From Varroa destructor (lineage: Eukaryota; Arthropoda; Arachnida; Mesostigmata; Varroidae): DNA of 64,000 nt. The notes beneath the pieces were generated by a model. The model had not been told where the DNA came from and ran no database searches. It worked only from the letters and a program-made list of their open reading frames with translations. The position numbers and the translations under genes were made by a program. Of this stretch, positions 38,201 through 51,400 are shown in pieces. Where the stretch lies: NCBI RefSeq assembly GCF_002443255.2, contig NW_019211456.1:25475061-25539060 (forward strand), written 5' to 3'. Each line of letters begins with the position of its first letter. Positions within the stretch are counted from its first letter, which is position 1.

Positions 38201-41200
38201 ATCCAATTTTGAAGCGTATATGCGGAGAGTGCGTTGTATTTCTATATTCGCTGTGGCATGCTTTCGTGCAAATCGATCAAAATGATAAAATAGCACTAAA
38301 GGCACTTGAACACCCAACTTGTTGTAAGTTATGCGTCTGGTGATAACAGTTATTTTTCACTTACTTTTTTGCTATGTTCTTATGATGTGTTTACTTTTTG
38401 ACTGAGGACTGCTTTTCCAATCATTACAAACATTTAGAAACAATAATAAACACAAACCTAAGGATTACTGTAATCGAAGAAACTGCATACTATTTATTAG
38501 TTACTAATTTATTATTAGACAACAATAAATCGATGTCAATTTCGTTTTGTCATGTCCATTAGGATATAATTTACATGTAAATATAATAAATACATAACAA
38601 ATATATAACATATTCGGTTGTTTTTCAGTTTGTCATAGCAATGTCTTCAAAGACCAGCAAACGCGAGACGAAACCTATATGCGCTGACACAATTAGCCAA
38701 CTGCATAATTCCTCTAAATAAATTGAAGACTGAAAAAAAAAAAGTAAATATGCCCTTGCAAATGGCTTCATGGAGAAATTTCAGGTGAATCCAACAAGGC
38801 TCACTTTGGCTAGATCTGGTAGTTAGGACAACAAACGGACAAGTCCTTGATGTTATACTGAAGAAATGATCCCGAGAGCTTGATCGTACAGAATAAGTAG
38901 CTGAACCGTTAAAAAGCGTTGCATGTACGCTAAGCAAAGGCCTGCTACGTTTCGCACTAGAATCCAGCTATCAGAAACGGTATTTAAAGACAGTATCGCA
39001 AATAAGTTTGAAACATTTTAGAACAACACCGAGAAAAACCATGTTGAATTCACCTTTGGCTAAGGATACCGTGTGGTTATATTTTTGACACTGTGCAAGA
39101 TGCATACGTGTAGTGTCGTCCTATTAAATAGTAACAGTAACAATTTGAATCAAAACACAAACATAACGGAGTTGTAAGCTGAGCCTCGTCAGGTCGAACA
39201 CAACTGGTGCCTACTTTCTCGACTAGTGAGCAGGACTTGTGGATTGACGTGTATTCACTCAGTTGATAAGCACTTATATAAATCCTATACCTTTAATTTG
39301 GTAAGCACACGTAATATTCGACACCTTTGTAAAAAAAATCTTTGCTGCACTAGTAGCTCAAGGCTGTCATGTTTGCAGAGAGTCGTACCTTTACCTTGCA
39401 TGTCAGTTTTCGATCTGCAGTATGTACTTCTTGTAGCAGATTACTCCAAAAAAATTTTCACTAAGAAATCGATGCGATTATATTTACCTCTTTTAATTGC
39501 TTTACTTGTTAGTGTTGAGTTTAGCGCTGAAATTAAGATGACAGGCTTGAGTGACTGCTGATCCCCAGTCGCTAGTTCAGGCCGTCGACATATACCTACA
39601 TTAGTTACACACTTAACGTGAATAATGGGCGCAATAATGGGCTATTTATGAAGCACAACATGAGCTAAATAACAAGTTTCGATCATGTAGAGTTTTGGCT
39701 TGCCATGTAAAGTTTCGTACAGATTATATATGGTGCAAAAAACAATTATTGAGCATTTACCATCATTTCATGGTAAGGTCATTCACAGAGGCAGCCGTAA
39801 CTATATAAACATATGATTGTCTTTAAACGGTATCTTTGTGGCATGTGTCCGAAGTGTCTCTGTGCTTCTTCACGGGGACACCTTTGCCTCTGTCATAGCT
39901 TCGGTTAAACTATCAGCACATGGCTTTGTAACTTAGATAAGACTGATCCACGTAGTTTTAATCAGCATCAGTCTTCAATGACTCGACACATGTGATAAGA
40001 CATTCTCAAGTTCAATTGCGTGTAAGGCTCACCCACATTAAGTCGAGCTTAGCGGAAAAGTGTTTTCCTAAAAGTGCTTTCTTTAATAATTATATTGTCA
40101 GCTGAACTTTCAGCTCTGTGACATGTCATCGAATGTATGGACATATTATTTAGTTAACGGAGGATATTGTGTATTGTTTCCATGAAAGACGCATATATCT
40201 GTGGGTGCTCTACGAACCATAATATGATCTGGCCTAGCGTATGAGTCGGGCATAAAACTTATCAGACTCAGATATAAGTGTTAAAAGAACATACGCATCT
40301 ATAGACAGATAAAATAACATTGTTAGGAAGCTAGACCCGTTAGTTCCTCTGTTTTGTTTCAGTAGAGGCGATCATGCACTTCTAGCTCAATGTAATTTTA
40401 TTGATTGAAAAATATTATTAAAAAAAAAAAATATGAAAATGATCATTTTCATCAAACGTATCAAATTATTTTATATAGCTTTCAAATTGGTACGGGTGGC
40501 TAATGCGTTTTACTTCGTACAATCCAAAAAAAACCAGTTAAGCGTAAAGCTTGCTGCCATTACCGTACAACACGCTTGGCCCTCAATCCTCACTAACAAG
40601 CCTCCAGAATACCTTTACACTTGCTGTTAGAGCTTACAAGGTTGGAGCCACCGGCGTCATCGATAATATCATTGAGTGACTTCGTCAACAAGTTTGAGAT
40701 TGTAGCTTGAAAAATCGGTATTAGTCAAGCTAATGCAACACCCTGGCTTAACCTTAGGTTCAAAACTGGGTGTAGACACATTTGGTTTCAGGCCAACAGC
40801 ACTTTGAATGGATGCTTCATGGTAGTAAAATCAAAACTAGTATTTAGTCAAACTAGTTCTATTACCGATCCAGCGCCCATGTTGTCTAACTAACAACGAC
40901 TGAATTCGAGGAATCACATGTGGCCGGCAAAATGTTTTATTAGAAAGTTCTAATTTGATTTTATATCTGCCATGCTTCTGCTATGACCAGGCAGCAATAA
41001 TAATAGTGTTGGCTCTTCTTTTAGCTTAATTATTGCGCGAAACTTAGCTAACCCAATCAAAAAAATAATCATCATAATCACTTTATACTGCTACCATTGA
41101 CTAAAGTCACATTACATTGTAGTTTGTATCCTGATGCTCAGCAGAGGTTGTCTTAACGTTTATTTGGTACAGCCCGTGCCAGCACTGTGTACATACTTTT

Positions 41201-41382
41201 ACCTATCACAACTTGTCATTTGTTTTTAAGTTGTTGAACGATATAAGAGAACAACTATTTTATACTTAAAACAATGCACTTTGTGTACTAAGTTTAATAT
41301 AAATATAATAAAAAACATGTATTTAACGTAAAGCACGAATAGTGCTATAAACAATTTGTCGTCAATCGGAGTCGTTAGTTTC

Positions 41383-41415
41383 GCCTAATTATATATATAT
41401 ATATATATATTAGGC
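41383..41415. repeat. TA microsatellite inside a short palindrome
   Basis: GCCTAAT at one end and ATTAGGC at the other flank about ten AT units, so the whole 33 bases form an inverted repeat. It may be a tiny terminal-inverted-repeat relic or a microsatellite that happened to expand in a palindrome. Confidence 0.6.
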
Positions 41416-42812
41416 TCTCCTTTTTAATATGATTACGCAATATGGATTATTTTACCTTATCTTCTGTGCCCTGCACATTATTGTTTCTATCATTACTATA
41501 GGAGAACAACTGTATGTACGGCCATTTAGAAAGCCGTTCATAAATATGACATTTAAAGCAATCGGATTCGTGCAGTTTTTCATTGATCTAAAAAAGTGTG
41601 TTTCTATATTTGCTGTTTGTTTGTCTGTTGTTAAAAGTTGTTCCCGACATAATTCTGCTTAAAATAATGCTTTATCTTCTTCACATCACAGATGTAAATA
41701 TGGCCATGTATTAAATAAGTGAAGTTATTTTAGGAAATTAAAGTTCAACAAAACCAAAAGAAAAAGTTATGAAAGGCTGTTTTCCGTGAGATCTTGTTCT
41801 AAATTGTTCTATCCCGATTGATGATAACGCATTGTTAACCGTAATTCTTTCCGTAATGCAAAACATAAGACAACAAATAGTTTTAAGAAATGTCGAAAAA
41901 GATTACTAGGATTATTATCTTAACGAATTTGCTTGACCACTTAATTATGGCCTACAACTTACGCCAGCAGTCAACAACAGAAGGTAATTTATTAATAGTT
42001 CTTTGCTATTCCTTATTTTCAACGCACACGACGGGAACCGTATGGATTAATAATGTAGTAAAAATAAAAATCCAAAAATACATCCGGTGCATAGAATTTA
42101 TTTTTAGGTCGGGTCTAATCCACAAGTATGGAGTATGTAAATAAAATACCAGCTTCAGCTTGATTTTCATTTAAAGCAGTTTTATTTTAGTCTAAATGTA
42201 TTAATCATTCTATTCATATTTTTGCATATACAAGCTAGTTAGTAGTAACATAACCTCAAATAATGCTATATTTTACATTTGCCTTAAGATTACTTCAATG
42301 GTAAAAAAACAGAGGATTACCCATTTAAGCTTTTGTTGATAATACTATTCATTTTTTACTCGGCTTTGCCGACAACTTATGTACGTATATAAAAGTGTAC
42401 TTAAAATGGAATAATAAGTAAAATATATAACTTTAATAATACATTTAAATATCTAAGATTGGATAACATCTAGGAAATGCACAAAAAGTACACGAAAAAT
42501 TCTGAGCATAAAAGCGGCTGGATATGTTCAGCTTGAAGTGCCACGATCGTGACCACCGGTCTGATCTGTACACGCACACAGGGATACCGTCTTTGGCCCG
42601 AAAAATTATTCTGGCCATTTTTGCGATGCAACAAAAAAGATTTTTGTCGAAGAGCATTATTTAAACGGATCCAAGACACAGCATATTATTCAATCATTCA
42701 CTTTGGTGCACACATCCTGCCGGCGTGGTTAAAATGTATGCTCTAGTTTTTAGCAGACACCTCGTTTGCTCGATCGAGCCTCAAGCTATTCTAGCAAAAG
42801 TGTAACCTACAT

Positions 42813-45800
42813 CTATTTATGGTGCGCCGGAGGGGGTCCTTTGAAAAAGTCGATATGTTCCATTCCTTCGGGCATACAGGATCCGTACTCGCCTTTTGCA
42901 TAGCCAAGTTCCCTCATTAGCTTTGTTGGAGCATTCCTAAATGTAGTGAATCGGTAAATAAAAAACAGATAGTAAATTTGCTATTTAAGAACCCAGATAA
43001 TATTCTCGAAACAGTACCGAACGCGTTTACTCATATACATTCAATGCCCAGCATTTTGCCAGTCACTTTAAGAACCCATTAGCTAGTCGCTCTAACTTTA
43101 TCCATTAGCCCTATTCTTAGGATCGCAGCAAAAGCACCTTCCAGTAACTTTGCTAAGATTAGTGGTGGTTCCAGACTTTCTCATAGACAGATTTCGTTAG
43201 CTTTATAGATCTAAGTCCGAATGGCAAATGCCGCTCATTGAACTTAAAGATGAGCAGAATCTGCGGAAATACCATAGCATAGTCTTATTAATGGTCTTAC
43301 CGTATTGATAAAGGGATCGCAGGGTGTGGCCCTTCGAATTCTCTGACGAAAATTTCTGCCCGGCCATAGGCATCGTAGGTCTCGCGCGACTTCGGTGCGC
43401 GTGCGAACTGCACTGTGCAATGCGAAAGCATGATCTATGTTCCAAATTGAGAAATTTAAAAATTAAGCTTACTTCGTTGATGTTGTTTTTATTTACGTGG
43501 GAAGGTTTCTTCCGTCGTAGCGGAAGCTATGCCGGCTTCTTTAAGCAGCTAAGTTTCTTTTAAGCAGCTAAGGTTGCCGTTATTTACTCCTGAGGATTAA
43601 TCTATTTTTCAAAATTATTTGTAGCTCCCATCGATCATCTATTTCATTTACTATTTTTCTATTTCGATACCATAAACTGTTTCGTCAAGCTACTATTTGA
43701 CGTAAAACCTAAGAGCAATGTAACGCCATTACCCTGCATTCAGGCATTCCAATTTTTTCGCAGGATTGGTGTGTTGCGGCAGCCAGGCTTAACATTGTTG
43801 GGTCGGCTAAACCGATGTCTTCTGATGCAAATACCTAAAAACGACAATGGATGCTCCTCAGGTTACGCTTATCAAATCATCACGACTGTCATCGCCAGGA
43901 GTGCTATTTTTCATTCCGAGAGAAAGAACCGAGAGAAATAAATTGTTAATGGACAGCACCACACAAACATACCATGAGTCTCCTGGCTATAAAACGAGGA
44001 TCTTCGCCGCCGTTTAGCATTCTAGCGAGGTAGTACAAAGCTGCGTTTTCTTTTCCAAATCGCATCGATTTATGGAACGCCGATATTGTGTCATAATGCA
44101 TATCGCCTGGAATCAGCATTCGGCGCTCGTTTTTAGAGAAATAAACAATAATCAAGATATCCTCTATACTCAGTTGGTAGAAGATAATTTTTTAATGATA
44201 TTGATTAAAAACAAAACATAGTGTTAAGCTATTACAAATGAAGCCGGCGGACTTTGAAATAAATAACTTTGGACCTAATTGGAAGAGAATAATGATTAAC
44301 GTATGTTGCAAATACTCTCATTTTTTTTATACACCCCGCCGCTGTGGCGGCTTCTGGACAGCCATCTACCTATCATTCGCTTTCCCACGTGCAGTTTCTC
44401 TATTTATGGCTTCTTTAAGTAAATAGATAATGAACTACACTTGCTTACCAGTTGCCCTTCTTGGGAGATGGAAAGTTCTATAATCACACGGGATGACGGC
44501 TTCACCAGGTGACTCTCTCCTGGATTGGGAAAGTAGGCTGGTGAGGCCGACGTTGAATATTTTTGTACTTAATTAGGGAAGTAATCAAGGCACGGCGATG
44601 GTGTCTGGCATTGTTATCAAGTAACTAGAATGCGTGCTTCATATTGCCATGGCAATAGTCTATGAATTTTTTGAAGAACTCGAGATAGCGGGCTGTAATC
44701 ATTACATCATTTTTCTAAAAGTATCTTATAGTAGCAGATACCTCTGATGTCCATTACAAGTACTACCATCACATTATATATGAACATACTCGACACTGCC
44801 ACCAATTCTGCTTTCTCTACAGAATAACGCCATTTTCTCGCCTGATACATGTCTATGACAGTTAAGATTAAACCATGTTTTGTATACGGCGACCGCATGT
44901 TCCAAGCGGATTTTTGATCCAGTCACGATCCACAAGTTGCACCTAAGATACACCATACGCACCTTCAGCTGGCCTGGAGTCAATTCACGGGAATCCTTTT
45001 TCTTCCAGTTTGTGCATTTTCAGTGTTCAAATTACTATTCCAGGTCTCGTTACATGGGAAATATCATTTTTGGCCGACTAAGCCTTTTCGATTACGACAA
45101 TACGTTCTGGGCTTTCGTATCGCGGTAACTGGTCACCTTAATTATCGTTAACACTCCAACCTTTGTTTTTGAAATGTTTGCTTAACTCACCCACTATACT
45201 CTCTTTTAAGGTCTCCGTACCTAGTACAGTCACCAAGCTTCGACTTTTCCGCAGCGGTGTGATCTTCGAGGAACATGTGACGACTGAGTGTTGATTTTCA
45301 AGCCTAAAAAATATTTCCCCTTTTGGAGTATACTCGAGCGGTTTTTATTTACAATTGCTAGAAATTTGGAGTCATTAGCAGTCAAATTCCGTCTGCTAGC
45401 GGCGCGTAGTTCAAAAGTTATTCAATTTCAAAGTTCGCTTGTAACAGCCTAATTAATTAATTATAGTAAGTAAGTAAATGACGCAGCTGACCTTTTCTAT
45501 CGTAAAGAAAGTGTGTTTTTTTAAGACTGCTTTTAATATCTTCTTTCGTGATAACGTAATCTGCGACGTCACGAAATCCGTCGACAGCTGTCTGAAGCGA
45601 ATTTAATGCAGTGCGACAATCACCATCACTGACAGCCACTACGAAGTCAATAGCGGACTGAGTAATTGATAAGCCACCTAGAATATAGTGGAGATTAATA
45701 AAATCAACTCGTTTAGACGGTTCTGGATCAACTATGACTATAGTCAGTAGGTAGCAGATTTGATGCAGACTATTTGTTAGAATTAACAACCGTAATCCTT

Positions 45801-48434
45801 GGTCCACCTCAGTCTAAAGGTTTTGTAACGCCACTCAACAATAGCAACTAATGCCCTTTTTCAGAACTAAACTTCACTAGAACTGTTGGCTAGTTCTAAG
45901 TCGCGCTTCAGCAATAAAAAAATAAAAAAAAAGTAACAAAAACGATTCGTAACTCCACAGTCATTTCAACTACCTTTTACGCTGGCGGTCTCTTTGTTAT
46001 CCTGAATGATGTTGACTTCGAGAAATTCTAGCGCACGAAGCACAATTGTTTTAATATTTTCTGATGACAGCTTCTCCAACACGATCGTTTTACCTATGTT
46101 TTACATGTGAAACGCGCAACGAATTCTCAGTATCCAATATTCCTCGAAGCATTAAGTTGGATGTACCAAATTACTTTTACTCACTACAGAATATAAGACG
46201 GTACGTCTCCTAAAGGATGTAAGCATACTAAAAAATGGTTGAAAGAAATTAAGCTAGATATGTTAATCAATTTTTCAAATATCCGAAACGAAATTAGTTG
46301 TTAGCGTACATCTTGAAAGGAGTGCAGAGTTAAGTGAGAATGACGGATTTTCGGTGGTTGCACCTATTAGCGTGATAATGCCTTTCTCTACAAAAGGTAA
46401 GAAAACGTCCTGAAACATTGGCATAATGCAAAAACGATGTTAGTGGTGTACATTGTCTTCTTAACATGGCTTAGTGATACGATTAATGCACTTTCATTTC
46501 GTATTCCCAATAATAAGGGGATGAGATACACTCACGAACCTTATTATGATCAGTTCGGATTCATGAGAATCCAGTGATGATAACAATATGCCTCTATAAT
46601 TCTCAAATGTACCCAATACGAGTATACCTGTTGGGCCTTATTAAATCGATGGATCTCGTCGAGAAATAGAATCGTTTTAGCTTGAAACATTTTCTGATCA
46701 GTCTGGGCTTTGCTTACGATGTCCTTTACATCTTTGGTTCCGGAAGCCACTGCAGAGAGTGTCACAAATTTTGTGCCGCGCTCCCGGCTGTGACTCGCAA
46801 TTATATGCGCCAGTGTTGTCTTTAAAGTAAGAAGTTACAATACAGTTATTATTATTTTATATATTATTAGTTATTAACAAACTAATAGTTTTACCATAAC
46901 TGTAAACGTATTTCAATATTTGAATAGAATATTAAAGGAAACCATAGTGTCGATCATAAGCACTCAAGCAATAAGTTCTTATGTTAGCAACATTTGCTAC
47001 CATGTAATACACGAGCATGCATAGTAAAGCAACCAGAAAAGTGGAAAAACGAATATTTCATCCCGACCTTGCCGCAGCCTGGTGGTCCCCAAAGAATAAT
47101 AGATGGCATGTACTCGCTGTTAATAAGTTTCCGTAGAAGAGTCTTTTCTCCTACAACGTCATCTTGACCTACATAGCCATCAAGTCTCGTCGGACGCATA
47201 ACCTTCAAGAAATAGTCATAACCCTTAGAAATTCCGGTTCAACTTACACCAGGATATCAAGCTTATAATCGTTGTACTTTGAATTTATGAATTTATTTAT
47301 TTGAAAAGTTTATGATCATTAATGTAGTCTTCTTTAAAGAGTTATTAAGCGGGGACTAGTGATGAAATCATCAATAGTGTGCACTATGTACAATTAGAAC
47401 CAATTTCATACCTCAGCTAATGGTTTGAACTTAGTATCCTTTGTTTGTTTGTCACCTATTGACGATCTGCTCAGCACAGCGGCTGAGTCAGGACACGACA
47501 TTCCGTTCACGAAGCTTGATGATGTGCCAGCTTGACCGAATTTGTTTTTTTTCGATTCCGCTCGATCTAAAGTTATAACAAGTTGTCCTTAATATAAAGT
47601 TGTCCTAAATATATAAATACAGTATAAATTTCTGGTACTTTAGCTCGCTATGGACATCTAGCTACGTTCGGCTTCTAGATAAAGGTCGACGTAGTATTAA
47701 TGTAGAAGAATGAATCGACTTACGAAAAGGCATTATTTTGCCGTATTATTTTATACTTACTCAAAATCAATAGATGTTTTCCTAATTCATATATAGCATT
47801 ACCATTTATAGATCCTTCCTCAAATTTGACAATGTCGTCTTTTGGTGAGCCAGAGTCGTCTTCTAAGTCTATAATGTCTGTTCGAAATTTCTTTGCGGAG
47901 GAAGACGTCCAAGATATACGGGTATCTTTCTTCTGGGTTCGAGATTGAAAAAATGGGTGGATTGTCGTGCTGTTGAGACTCTGTACGAATTTGTCATAAA
48001 TTACAATTTTAGTTCATCAGCATACTTACGACTTGCTGGTATTGGCTAGGTTAAGCATAGCTAAGGTTGCAATCTTTTGGTCTGCTAGTATTTTTAGGAT
48101 TGTACAGCCCTCGCAGGAAATAGATGCTACTACTATCCCTCAAAAAAGTATAGGATCTACCGGGTCCAACTCAGACCTTTGAGGTTGACGAGCCTTTGGG
48201 GGTGTTGGGTGGAGATATGCTAGTGGCGGAGACTGTTCCGGTTTTTTTTTTTCTCGATGGTGACTTTCGAGGAGAGTCCTTTGGACTCTTTGAATTTTTC
48301 TGTGAAGTTCCCGTCTTTAAACAGCGATCTAGATGCTGATTGATTAGGTCCGAAACGACTAGCTGATTACAGACCGGACACTCCGTTGACGACAATGAAC
48401 CAGCATTTTTTTTAGCTTCAGTTGACGAAGACAT
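42813..48434 (-). CDS. WRNIP1: WRNIP1 / MgsA-family AAA+ ATPase (complete, 12 exons)
   Basis: Exons in order: 48434-48177, 47980-47803, 47566-47412, 47202-47068, 46819-46628, 46409-46310, 46093-45974, 45677-45492, 44106-43973, 43834-43733, 43434-43301, 42936-42813 (TAG at 42815-42813). All phases agree; 1818 bases, 605 residues (human 665). WRNIP1 binds ubiquitylated PCNA and guards stalled replication forks in the nucleus. Seen: UBZ4 finger C19-x2-C22-x11-H34-x3-C38 with the conserved D36; a basic Ser/Lys linker; a PIP-like STTIHPFF (90-97); Walker A GPPGCGK (236-242) with the next Thr in the following exon; Walker [16 protein letters not shown] (292-306); sensor-1 [16 protein letters not shown] Arg finger (336-340); the MgsA/RarA C-terminal signatures [20 protein letters not shown] and [10 protein letters not shown]; and a terminal [10 protein letters not shown] chose the second Met (A at -3, just ahead of the finger); an upstream in-frame ATG at 48497 would add 21 residues. 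Confidence 0.92.
43535..43572. repeat. Two-copy tandem repeat, 19-bp period
   Basis: TTAAGCAGCTAAG occurs at 43541-43553 and 43560-43572, each after a pyrimidine-rich TTCTTT. It lies in the intron between WRNIP1 exons 10 and 11. Confidence 0.8.
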
Positions 48435-51400
48435 TATGGCGTCGACGAGCACAACACCTTCAACAGCTCTATTGATATACAGTGGAAAGCCAAACACATA
48501 GTATTCATTGATATAGTGTATTTGGCGTATAGTTGGCGTACAACAAAACGTTTAAGTACGTTGAATATATTTTTGTTCCAAAAAAGATGAAAACCATTTA
48601 CCGATAGCAAGAAAATTTAATTGGAAAGTAGAGTCAGTCGCTCATTCCTAAGCCTTTGACAATTCCTATTAATCTCATAATAGGACCTTCTCTTTATTGT
48701 TTTATACTCACAACATAACCTAAGCTATAAAGTTGAGGCAATCACTACGTGTACTAATATAATTATTATTTGGGAAAACTAGACTCAAATGATCTTTCCA
48801 CGTGTGCCATAACGAAAGCTCAGGATTTTTTTGCTTCCCAAGTGTGAATTATAAGTTGAGACTTCAACATCTGTAAACATGCACAGTTCGCTAGCGGCCC
48901 ACACGATACAGATTGCAGCAAGGTGTATTACTAACTTTTAGTATAATATGATCATGTTCTCAGAATGAGCTAAATAAAGCTGTTGTTTAGTTAGCTATTA
49001 TTAGTATTAACAAAGACACCAATTTTCTTTTAGCATAGAATCTTCGTTGCCTTAAGAGTAGCTAGCTTTTTGACCAACAAGTCTGGACTTGAATGGCAAG
49101 TGGCACCATTATAGAACAGGAATGAACAAAATCGAATGTATGCAAGGACGAACCGCCTGTTAACCGGTCAAGCCACTCAAAGTGCGCCGATGTTCATAAA
49201 TAAAACCTTTAATAGCGCAGTTTGATGTGCTTTGTGCTGTCTCGTATTCGACTATGCACCGTATATTAAAAATGGCACACAAAAAGCGAATACCCCTGCA
49301 TCCAGAAGAAAGTTATAAGCATTCATTTACAAATCAGTAGGTTGGATCTTAAAAGTCAAGCGGTAAACTTCTACGAACAAGCACATGTTTGCTTTCCGCG
49401 TTACTGATGCTTGTTCAGATAACCCAATTGATCTTGTATTTTTCAGCCACGTAGGCGTAAGTTTCTATTCTCTCGGACGTTCACCAGTGACAAGCAGAAT
49501 AGCTGTGTACTAAAAGTGGACCTTATAATATAAACATCTTTATACAGTTGTTCTGCTCAGAAAAAAAGACAATACGAAAGTAATTTGAGTTCTGGCTGAA
49601 TCTGTTCTTTGTCGCAGTACGGCCTTATTGCAAAAAAAATCAATATACCAGGCATACCAATATGTCCATCATAATTTGTCCAACTGGACGTTTCTTCTCT
49701 CACCAATGCGCCATTTTTCTTTGAGCTGAGTGACATCGAAGCCCGAGTATAGTCATTCGGTACTTCTAATATAGGAAGGCCCATTGTTTTTACTAAATTT
49801 GACCAGGCGATTGCCACAATCAATTAGCAGAAGTAAATTGGTAAAGCTAGAGGATTCAAAACATCTAGCGATTACAAAGCCGTAACTAATTCTACCTAGT
49901 GCTATGAGAACAGCGCACCCGTAGGAATCGAAACTCTGCATTAGCTCACGATTTGCACGTGTTGAAGATCTCTGTATAGCTTTTTTACACTAAGGTCGTT
50001 TGTAGTACTATATATATATAATACTTTATTTACAAAGAAATTTTGCTTGTTGCTAAACAAAAAACCGTTGAACTTCAGAATAAATTATTTTAATATTAAT
50101 GATATTTTAAGAAATATTTTCAGGTTTAATACAATTGTAGTACAATTTCGTAATATAAATAAAACATCACACCTAAACAGAGTAATGTCAAAAGTCGTTG
50201 TTAGCCAGTCGCGTAGGACTACAATAATAGCATAATCTTACATTATTTTCTTCTAGGAGTTGACAATGTTCCAACAAATAAAGTGAAAAGATCTTGCTTC
50301 TTTTACAAGTTGCATTGTGCAAAACAAATAAGAAGTTATTCAATATCGTTGCATTGTGAAGAGGTGTAGTTAAATTTCCACATGGTACTGACGTGTCGCT
50401 AAACCCAAGCGCGTGTTCTTTACTGGATTTATATACTGGTGGTGTATATAAATTTAATAGTTTACACTTTGATTGTTAAAATTATCTTTAAAATTAAATT
50501 CTTACTGCATATAATTCTTGCTCTAATCAAAACGTGCTATGTAATCTTTATTTGAAACTAAATAGCATTTTGTCAATCAACAATCTAACAAAGTCTTTGA
50601 ACTCATGTGGCCCCTTTTGACGGTTATTGATGTCAGGTGACTTGGCTAATCAAAACTTATCGTTACTTCCTATCTCTACGGCTTCGAAGCAAAGCTGTGT
50701 TTGTTTGAATGTGTTAAGTTGCACCTTCTCCATGCTAAATTTAATTAGGTTCATTCCCATAAGTTTCGAGAACTGTATATTCTACTGTCGCATAGTCTAG
50801 CAACGTTATAAAAATTATATCTTGCATCTAAATCAACGTTCCGGTGTATGTGTGTGGTAACTTAATAGTGACAGCTGCTTCTTAGTGTTTCTTAAGTTCC
50901 AGCTAATAGCATCATAANNNNNNNNNNNNNNNNNNNNNNNNNNNNNNNNNNNNNNNNNNNNNNNNNNNNNNNNNNNNNNNNNNNNNNNNNNNNNNNNNNN
51001 NNNNNNNNNNNNNNNNNTAAATAAACTATATTATTAAAATCTCCAGTATGATTTATGTATACGGTAAACAAACAATATATGTATATATTTCTGGTGAGGC
51101 AGGTCTGTGCAATAACTTCCGCTGTAATAACCATTCAACATGCCAAAACGTTTAATATATAAATATCACGACTTCATGGAACATGATCTAGCATTTTTCT
51201 TCCCACTGAGCTTGTGTCTAAATACAGAATCCACGTCACCTGACAACAAACTGGTACTAACCATTTAGACAGAATGAACTCCACCGGCTATTCGCGCATA
51301 TCAACTAATATTACTTGTTAAGTGTTCGGACCGTAGCAGACGACAGTGTCTTCTCCCTGAGTAACACACAATATTGTTGTTGTTGATGATAACGACAGCG

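Larger units (their letters stand above)
33776..42812. other. Spacer between the SINE and WRNIP1
   Basis: Mostly AT-rich with no supported gene. Exceptions are a 114-codon frame at 34894-35238 and a TA-centred palindrome at 41383-41415. The part at about 38.0-38.6 kb is especially AT-rich. The WRNIP1 3' UTR should lie in the last few hundred bases; I see no canonical AATAAA close to the stop codon. Confidence 0.4.

Noticed and set aside
48435..48497. Upstream in-frame Met of WRNIP1 adding 21 residues
   Set aside because: The added residues are hydrophobic and unlike WRNIP1 N termini. The second Met has a better context and lies directly ahead of the zinc finger. Kept as an alternative only.
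50892..51134. Open frame across the second N run
   Set aside because: It is an artefact of reading through 100 N.
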